Positions 7,279 to 11,064 of a DNA stretch of 11,064 nt are shown one piece after another. Position numbers and translations under genes: made by a program. Numbering within the stretch: position 1 is the stretch's first letter; each line of letters starts with the position of its first letter. The notes beneath the pieces are model-generated. The model searched no databases and was not told where the DNA came from. It worked only from the letters and a program-made list of their open reading frames with translations. Source of the stretch: an uncultured Clostridia bacterium. GTDB taxonomy: Bacteria > Bacillota > Clostridia > JAAYHZ01. The DNA lies in the NCBI GenBank assembly GCA_937894465.1, contig CALCRE010000065.1, forward strand, positions 1 through 11,064, written 5' to 3'.

Positions 7279-8481
7279 CTATGAAAGTGAAGCCAAATAT
7301 TCTTTCACACGACCATAGTAAATACGCAAAAACTTATTAGATCCTGCTGTCATATAGACATAATAAGGTTTACCCTCGGAACGTTTTTTAGACATAAAAG
7401 CATAAACCGGATCATCTACCGGAGATGTCTTGATCAACACATCCATAACTAAAAATAAAGTTTTACGAAGTTGGGCAGAACCACGTTTTGATGTGCGAAC
7501 ACTATGTTGTTCGTAAGTCCCTGATTGATTAGCACCGGGATCCACTCCGGCAAATGCTGTAAGGGCTCCTCTATGAGTGAAACGAGTAACATCACCTATC
7601 TCGGCTATGAGTTGAGGACCAAGGGATGTACCGACACCTTTCATGGCCATTACAACAGGGTATTCAGGTAGTTGTGCTGCAACTTGATTCATTTGACTGC
7701 GAAGCTCTTCAACTGTTTTAGAAACCAGGTTTGATTGCCCAACAGCCTGCATAACAAGCATTTTTGTCATGGTATCTTTCGGAAGAATTGTTATCAAGTC
7801 TTTTGAAACTGAGTATATTTCTTTCGGTTTATTAGGTTGAAAGTTATATCCTTTGCGTTTACACCATTTCCGATAATGCTCTGTAAATCCAGAAAGAGAC
7901 TTCTTTCGCACACAGTCGACATGCCAATAGGTAGATGCAAAATCAATCCACTTTTGGTTCCCGTCACTACGGGCAGGGCTGTCAAAGAAGGTATTAGCGC
8001 CTGGATATGTTTGGTCAAGGATACCGATAAGATTGTTTTTTAAAGCGGTTTTCTGCTTCGTATAGAAGTTAAACTGTCGGTTCATAGTTTTTAATTGATT
8101 ACGCAATTCATCCATAATGCTATACTGTCGCAGATCACTCCAGTTGTCAAGAGCATATCGGGCGATCTTTACAGAATCCGCCTTGTCTGTTTTGACTTTG
8201 CGAAGTGAATTGGTTCCAAAATCCTTAATAAGTTTTGGATTAACTGCACTGACATGAAGACCGGCTTTAGTAAGACAACGAGCCATTGGTTCATAATAAC
8301 GGCCGGTGTGCTCTATAACGATTTTAGTATCACCTTCGAGAGTTTGGATGTGTTCCACCAAATCATTGATTTCGGTAGAAGTATGACAAATCTCAAATGG
8401 ATTAGCTACTATTTCACCGCAAGGACGAAGGATGGCGATCATACTTTTACCTTTGGAAATATCAATACCTACTGCGTTCAT
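7279..8481 (-). CDS. IS110-family DEDD transposase (bridge-RNA-type recombinase)
   Basis: The start is ATG at 8481, 8 bases after AAGGAG (8495-8490); a GTG at 8490 overlaps that site and is unlikely to be used. The 400-residue product is full length for the family. The N-terminal RuvC-like domain has the DEDD set: D7 in GIDISK, E57 in VIEHTGRYYE, D99 and D102 in KTDKAD. The C-terminal domain (about 275-400) has MKGVGTSLGPQLIAEIGD and AGVDPGANQSGT, with S320 the likely catalytic serine. These enzymes cut and rejoin DNA by a serine-linked intermediate, guided by a structured bridge RNA from the element's own non-coding end, and move through a circle. No frameshift or stop is present, so the element may be active. 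Confidence 0.92.
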   Translation of the reverse strand: MNAVGIDISKGKSMIAILRPCGEIVANPFEICHTSTEINDLVEHIQTLEGDTKIVIEHTGRYYEPMARCLTKAGLHVSAVNPKLIKDFGTNSLRKVKTDKADSVKIARYALDNWSDLRQYSIMDELRNQLKTMNRQFNFYTKQKTALKNNLIGILDQTYPGANTFFDSPARSDGNQKWIDFASTYWHVDCVRKKSLSGFTEHYRKWCKRKGYNFQPNKPKEIYSVSKDLITILPKDTMTKMLVMQAVGQSNLVSKTVEELRSQMNQVAAQLPEYPVVMAMKGVGTSLGPQLIAEIGDVTRFTHRGALTAFAGVDPGANQSGTYEQHSVRTSKRGSAQLRKTLFLVMDVLIKTSPVDDPVYAFMSKKRSEGKPYYVYMTAGSNKFLRIYYGRVKEYLASLS

Positions 8482-8519
8482 ATACGTCACTCCTTAAAAT
8501 TATTTTAGCAATGGAATTC

Positions 8520-8680
8520 AGCTTTACTCATTGCCTATTCAATCTACTGTGGTGTGACACGAACGTGCTGGTAAAAAGCAGTTCAACCTGCATAAAACGA
8601 ATGCTGCGAATGAGGAGCTGGTTGGCAGTCTGTGGTACGGACGCGGAGTCCAAGAAAAAAGGGGCCTGACCAATTACTAC
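8520..8680 (-). ncRNA. Predicted IS110 bridge RNA with target- and donor-binding loops
   Basis: This lies in the transposase leader and is more GC-rich and structured than its surroundings. A stem 8666-8673/8622-8628 (one bulge) encloses a target loop. Within it, UACCACAG (8637-8630) can pair with all 8 bases of the host flank CTGTGGTA, and CUUGGACU (8654-8647) matches the other flank CTTAAGCT at 5 of 8, with two of the rest G-T wobbles. A second stem, AAUGAG/CUCAUU (8609-8614/8527-8532), encloses a donor loop. UGCAGGUUG (8592-8584) matches the right end TGCAGGCTG at 8 of 9, the other a wobble. UUUUACCAG (8576-8568) matches the left-end complement TTCTAACAG at 7 of 9, one of the others a wobble. 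Both loops are in the order and position known for IS621-type bridge RNAs. RNA ends are approximate. Confidence 0.68.
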
Positions 8681-8684
8681 CTAC

Positions 8685-8690
8685 ATTCTA
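8685..8690 (-). promoter_or_regulatory. Extended -10 box in the IS110 left end (bridge RNA promoter half)
   Basis: Minus-strand TAGAAT preceded by TGT is an extended -10 directly inside the element boundary. The host DNA upstream offers only a poor -35 at 17 bases (ATCCTT), so in the inserted form the promoter should be weak. It becomes complete when the right-end TTGACT is joined in the circle. Transcription from here would begin near 8678 and run into the bridge RNA and transposase. Confidence 0.58.
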
Positions 8691-8695
8691 ACAGC
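8691..8695. repeat. Recombination core, left-end copy (ACAGC)
   Basis: Identical to 7134-7138. The host side is TTAAGCAACAAG. Removing the element would join TATAAGATTACC, ACAGC and TTAAGC. From here to 8764 is host intergenic DNA with no recognised feature. Confidence 0.6.
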
Positions 8696-8764
8696 TTAAG
8701 CAACAAGAAGGATAATAACATGACTGGCTTGTCATATTTACTAACCATATATACATTGTAGTAG

Positions 8765-8862
8765 AAAAAAGTACTCGTTTTTCTGTGGAGAAGTGGGCTT
8801 ATAAGATTATCACAAAAAAATGTACTCATTTTTTAGTGAGGAAGTTAGTATATAATGGTGTA
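8765..8862 (+). repeat. Two diverged tandem copies of a promoter-like unit
   Basis: Copy 1 starts at 8765 and copy 2 at 8815, a 50-base period, with about three quarters of aligned bases identical over 41. Each copy has an A-run, GTACTC, a T-run, GTG..GAAGT and then a -10-like hexamer: TATAAG at 8800-8805 and TATAAT at 8851-8856. In copy 2 AAAAAATG (8815-8822) and CATTTTTT (8827-8834) are perfect 8-base inverted arms around TACT; copy 1 has the same palindrome with one mismatch. The conserved palindrome in both copies suggests a regulator binding twice. Confidence 0.6.
8851..8856 (+). promoter_or_regulatory. -10 box for the amidohydrolase/beta-helix operon
   Basis: A perfect TATAAT lies 37 bases before the ATG at 8894. 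The -35 position at a 17-base spacing (ATTTTT, 8828-8833) is poor and falls in one arm of the conserved palindrome, so activation or repression at that palindrome is plausible. Confidence 0.5.
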
Positions 8863-8893
8863 AAGAAAAGTGCCAAAGTTTGGAGGAATGAAG

Positions 8894-10174
8894 ATGAATC
8901 ACAAAAAGATCTATATGGAGATACTAGAGCACATCAACAAGGTGCCGGTAATTGATACCCATGAACACCTGGAAAGTGAAGATGTTCGATTGAATCGGAC
9001 AGTGGATCTATTTAACACCTACCTAATCCATTATGCCTCCAGTGACCTTGTATCTTCCGGTATGGGAGATAATGAACTTGCCTTTTTAACCGGTGATTCT
9101 ACCGACATGGAAAAGAAGTGGTCGGTTTTTAAGCCCTACTGGGAAAGAGCAAGGAATACAACTTATTGTAAATCCTTAATCTCAGCTACGAAAGGCATCT
9201 ACGGTATTGATGACATCAACGAGGATACCTATCTTTTGATTGATGCCAAGATGAAAGAATGCAACAAAAAAGGTTTCTACAAACATGTATTGAAAGACTT
9301 ATGCAATATAGAGGTCAGTATACTGGACAGTGACATCCGGTGTGACAAGGAATTTTTCCGTTCGGCAATCCGAATGGATCGGTACATCAAGTTCGAGTCC
9401 GTGGATGTGATTGCAGAGGTGGAAAAACAAAACAATATCACCGTCACCGGCCTCTCGGACTGGGTGGAATATATAAACCGTGCCGTTGCGCGTTACAAGA
9501 AAGTATACGGTATTGTTTGTATCAAGACTGCAATGGCATATGAACGGATCTTAAAATATGACAAGACAAGCTTTTTTGATGCGGAGCGGATATTTGACAG
9601 TGTGTTGGCGATCAGGGCAAAATACGGGTGGAACCGGCTATGTGATGCAAACCTTGAACTAAAGCCTCTTGAAGACTACTTGATGCACATACTTGTACAA
9701 TGTGCCGCCGAGCAGAATCTCCCGGTTCAAATCCATACAGGTCTACAGGAAAGAAACGGCAATTATATAACAAATGCCAACCCGACTCATTTAATCAATT
9801 TGTTTATGGAATATCCCACTGTAAGGTTTGATTTATTTCACGGTGGATATCCCTATAGCGGGGAACTGTGCGCTATTGCCAAGAACTTTCGAAATGTTTT
9901 TGTGGACCTTTGCTGGACACATATCATATCAAGGGAATTTACCGTCCGATTGATTGAAGAATTGATTGACACTATACCTATGAACAAGATATTCGGATTT
10001 GGCGGGGACTATTGCTTTGTCGAAGGTGTATGCGGGCATTTGTATATGGCGAAAGAGAATATAGCACTAGCCTTGGCCAACAAGGTTTATAAAGGATATA
10101 TCGGTATGGATGAAGCTTTGCACATTGGAAAAAGGATGCTTTATGACAATCCGAAGGAGTTTTTTAATCTGTAG
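8894..10174 (+). CDS. Amidohydrolase-superfamily enzyme, single domain
   Basis: The start at 8894 is set by GGAGG at 8882-8886, 7 bases upstream; in-frame GTG 8870 and ATG 8888 lie before or on that site. The 426-residue protein is one complete metal-dependent TIM barrel: HEH at 23-25 in VIDTHEHLE, K211 in CIKTAMAY, H281 in QIHTGLQ, H316 in LFHGGYPY and D372 in GFGGDYCF. The order fits the amidohydrolase/FluG-like group and distantly uronate isomerase. It shows no close similarity to the enzyme at 2017, so the two are not recent duplicates. No signal peptide, so cytoplasmic. The beta-helix lipoprotein gene follows after 17 bases, a likely operon. The substrate is unknown; a sugar acid or its lactone fits the surroundings but is inferred. 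Confidence 0.82.
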   Translation: MNHKKIYMEILEHINKVPVIDTHEHLESEDVRLNRTVDLFNTYLIHYASSDLVSSGMGDNELAFLTGDSTDMEKKWSVFKPYWERARNTTYCKSLISATKGIYGIDDINEDTYLLIDAKMKECNKKGFYKHVLKDLCNIEVSILDSDIRCDKEFFRSAIRMDRYIKFESVDVIAEVEKQNNITVTGLSDWVEYINRAVARYKKVYGIVCIKTAMAYERILKYDKTSFFDAERIFDSVLAIRAKYGWNRLCDANLELKPLEDYLMHILVQCAAEQNLPVQIHTGLQERNGNYITNANPTHLINLFMEYPTVRFDLFHGGYPYSGELCAIAKNFRNVFVDLCWTHIISREFTVRLIEELIDTIPMNKIFGFGGDYCFVEGVCGHLYMAKENIALALANKVYKGYIGMDEALHIGKRMLYDNPKEFFNL

Positions 10175-10191
10175 CTTTAAGGAGACCAACT

Positions 10192-11064
10192 ATGAAAGGT
10201 AATAAGAGGATACTGATCAGCTTTGTATTAGTGACAGCGATGGTTATGGGATTTGTATTTACTGCTTGTCAAAGCCAAACAGGTGGTGAAGATGTAGTGA
10301 CTGAAACCGGAACAACAGCCGGAAGTACAAGCCAAACTGCGAAAGAGACTGATAAACCGAAAGAAATGGAAATTATTGAAAAAGAAGGAAAACCCTTTTC
10401 CAATTTGGGGTTAGTGACGGCAAGGAGCTTTCAAATTCAACCTTTTGAGTTATTGAGAACGATAGAAATTCTTAATTACAATTTTAATACCGGATCTATT
10501 GATGAAGAAGGTTTTACTGATCGGTTGAATATGGTCTTGTCTGAGATGGAAGGTGTGGGCAAGTATTATGATTACATACCTTACCTGAATGTTTCTTTGA
10601 ATGATGAGTTGTGTGGGGCCCTTCCCGTTGAAAACCCAATTGGAGGTGGAAAAGGAATCAAGGATTCTGTCAAAAAAGGAACATTTACCGTTAGAACTTC
10701 CGACGAGCTTGTTTTGGCTGTAAGCCAAGCAAAGAATAAAGATGTAATCTTTATTGCAAGTGATGCAAAAATCGATATGACGGAATTTGTTATAGCGGAA
10801 AATTATATAATCCGATTAAATGACGGTGTCACTTTGGCTTCGGACCGGGGATCCGGGGAATCCTCAGGGGGTATGATAATTTCAACTGCTTTTACTTCAA
10901 TGCCTTTGATTGAAGTCGGTGAAAATTGCCGTATCACCGGCCTTACGATTCAAGGACCGGAAACACAAATGAGGGATTGGAGAGGCATATCATTTTTGAC
11001 GACAGGCATTTCCGTCCTGTCTGACGGTGTCACGGTGGACAATTGCGAAATAGCAGGATTCAAT
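10192..11064 (+). CDS. Lipoprotein with right-handed beta-helix (pectin-lyase-like) domain, 5' part
   Basis: The start at 10192 has AAGGAG at 10179-10184, 7 bases upstream. The frame stays open for 291 codons to the right edge, so the gene is cut off. A lipoprotein signal peptide (MKGNKR, hydrophobic core, FTAC) puts the acylated Cys at residue 26. A Thr/Ser/Gly/Glu-rich linker follows to about 65. A mixed region comes next, then from about residue 164 (FTVRTSDELVLAVSQAKNKDVIFIASD) the strand-turn pattern of a parallel beta-helix. LIEVGENCRITGLTIQG and ISVLSDGVTVDNCEIAGFN are consecutive coils. This fold occurs in pectate lyases, polygalacturonases and alginate epimerases. Whether it is an enzyme cannot be judged, as active-site coils would lie beyond the window. 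Confidence 0.8.
   Translation, partial: MKGNKRILISFVLVTAMVMGFVFTACQSQTGGEDVVTETGTTAGSTSQTAKETDKPKEMEIIEKEGKPFSNLGLVTARSFQIQPFELLRTIEILNYNFNTGSIDEEGFTDRLNMVLSEMEGVGKYYDYIPYLNVSLNDELCGALPVENPIGGGKGIKDSVKKGTFTVRTSDELVLAVSQAKNKDVIFIASDAKIDMTEFVIAENYIIRLNDGVTLASDRGSGESSGGMIISTAFTSMPLIEVGENCRITGLTIQGPETQMRDWRGISFLTTGISVLSDGVTVDNCEIAGFN

Larger units (their letters stand above)
7139..8695 (-). mobile_element. Complete IS110-family insertion sequence, about 1557 bp
   Basis: The element contains an intact transposase (7279-8481) and a long leader upstream of it, which is the layout of the IS110 subgroup rather than IS1111. Ends were placed by three agreeing observations. ACAGC occurs at both 7134-7138 and 8691-8695. 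Joining the ends there builds TTGACT-17 bases-TAGAAT, the outward-junction promoter known for this family. Leader segments match the flanking DNA on both sides of these points. Because ACAGC is shared, 7134-8690 is an equally valid frame; the core dinucleotide is probably CT (minus strand). There are no terminal inverted repeats, as expected. It sits between the divergent wzz promoter and the promoter of the gene at 8894 without breaking either. A 12-base tandem repeat (7180-7203) lies in the right end. Confidence 0.72.

Noticed and set aside
8543..8552. Second ACCACAG copy in the bridge RNA (plus-strand CTGTGGT), considered as an alternative target guide.
   Set aside because: It lies downstream of the donor loop, outside the predicted target loop, and matches one base fewer than the copy at 8630-8637.
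7247..8824. Perfect 12-base direct repeat CAAAAAAATGTA at 7247-7258 and 8813-8824, considered as the IS110 ends or a target duplication.
   Set aside because: It is mostly an A-run, IS110 elements do not make such duplications, the right copy lies inside the host promoter repeat, and these ends would not give the 17-base junction promoter or the guide matches.
10450..10728. Minus-strand open frame of 92 codons.
   Set aside because: It is antisense to the beta-helix lipoprotein, whose plus-strand frame is open to the window edge with signal peptide and ribosome binding site.

Overview
The window looks like chromosomal DNA of a Gram-positive Bacillota (clostridial or Paenibacillus-like) bacterium. 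The reasons are strong GGAGG-type ribosome binding sites placed 7-8 bases before starts, sigma-A-like promoters, lipoproteins with low-complexity Thr/Ser/Gly linkers instead of periplasmic proteins, and moderately AT-rich DNA. No rRNA, tRNA or CRISPR array was seen. Species cannot be told from the sequence.

Layout. (1) 2-1819, plus strand: 3' part of a heparinase II/III-type polysaccharide lyase, closed by a clear terminator. (2) 2017-5614, plus: a two-domain amidohydrolase (first barrel degenerate, second intact) followed by a large sugar-binding lipoprotein of an ABC importer, closed by a second terminator. (3) 5755-6783, minus: a Wzz-like polysaccharide chain-length protein with a near-consensus promoter, a perfect inverted repeat at its predicted transcription start, a leader of about 200 bases and a G8 run in that leader. 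(4) About 7139-8695: a complete IS110-family insertion sequence, transposase on the minus strand. (5) 8765-10174, plus: a duplicated promoter unit and a second, unrelated amidohydrolase. (6) 10192 to the right edge: a lipoprotein entering a right-handed beta-helix domain, probably co-transcribed with (5).

The glycan genes read as part of a polysaccharide-use locus: a lyase cleaves uronic-acid polymer, a beta-helix lipoprotein may bind or cleave glycan at the surface, a binding lipoprotein captures the product, and amidohydrolase-superfamily enzymes may process sugar acids inside the cell. ABC permease genes are not in the window.

The most interesting result is the IS110 element. Its ends can be placed at a shared 5-base ACAGC (plus strand). 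Circularising there would put a -35 (TTGACT) in one end exactly 17 bases from an extended -10 (TGT-TAGAAT) in the other. The leader of the transposase gene contains segments that match the inferred target (8 of 8 bases on one side) and the element's own donor ends (8 of 9 and 7 of 9, most differences being G-U wobbles). They lie in the order expected of a bridge RNA. This is a hand-derived prediction of a complete bridge-RNA-guided recombinase with its guides, donor and in-place target.
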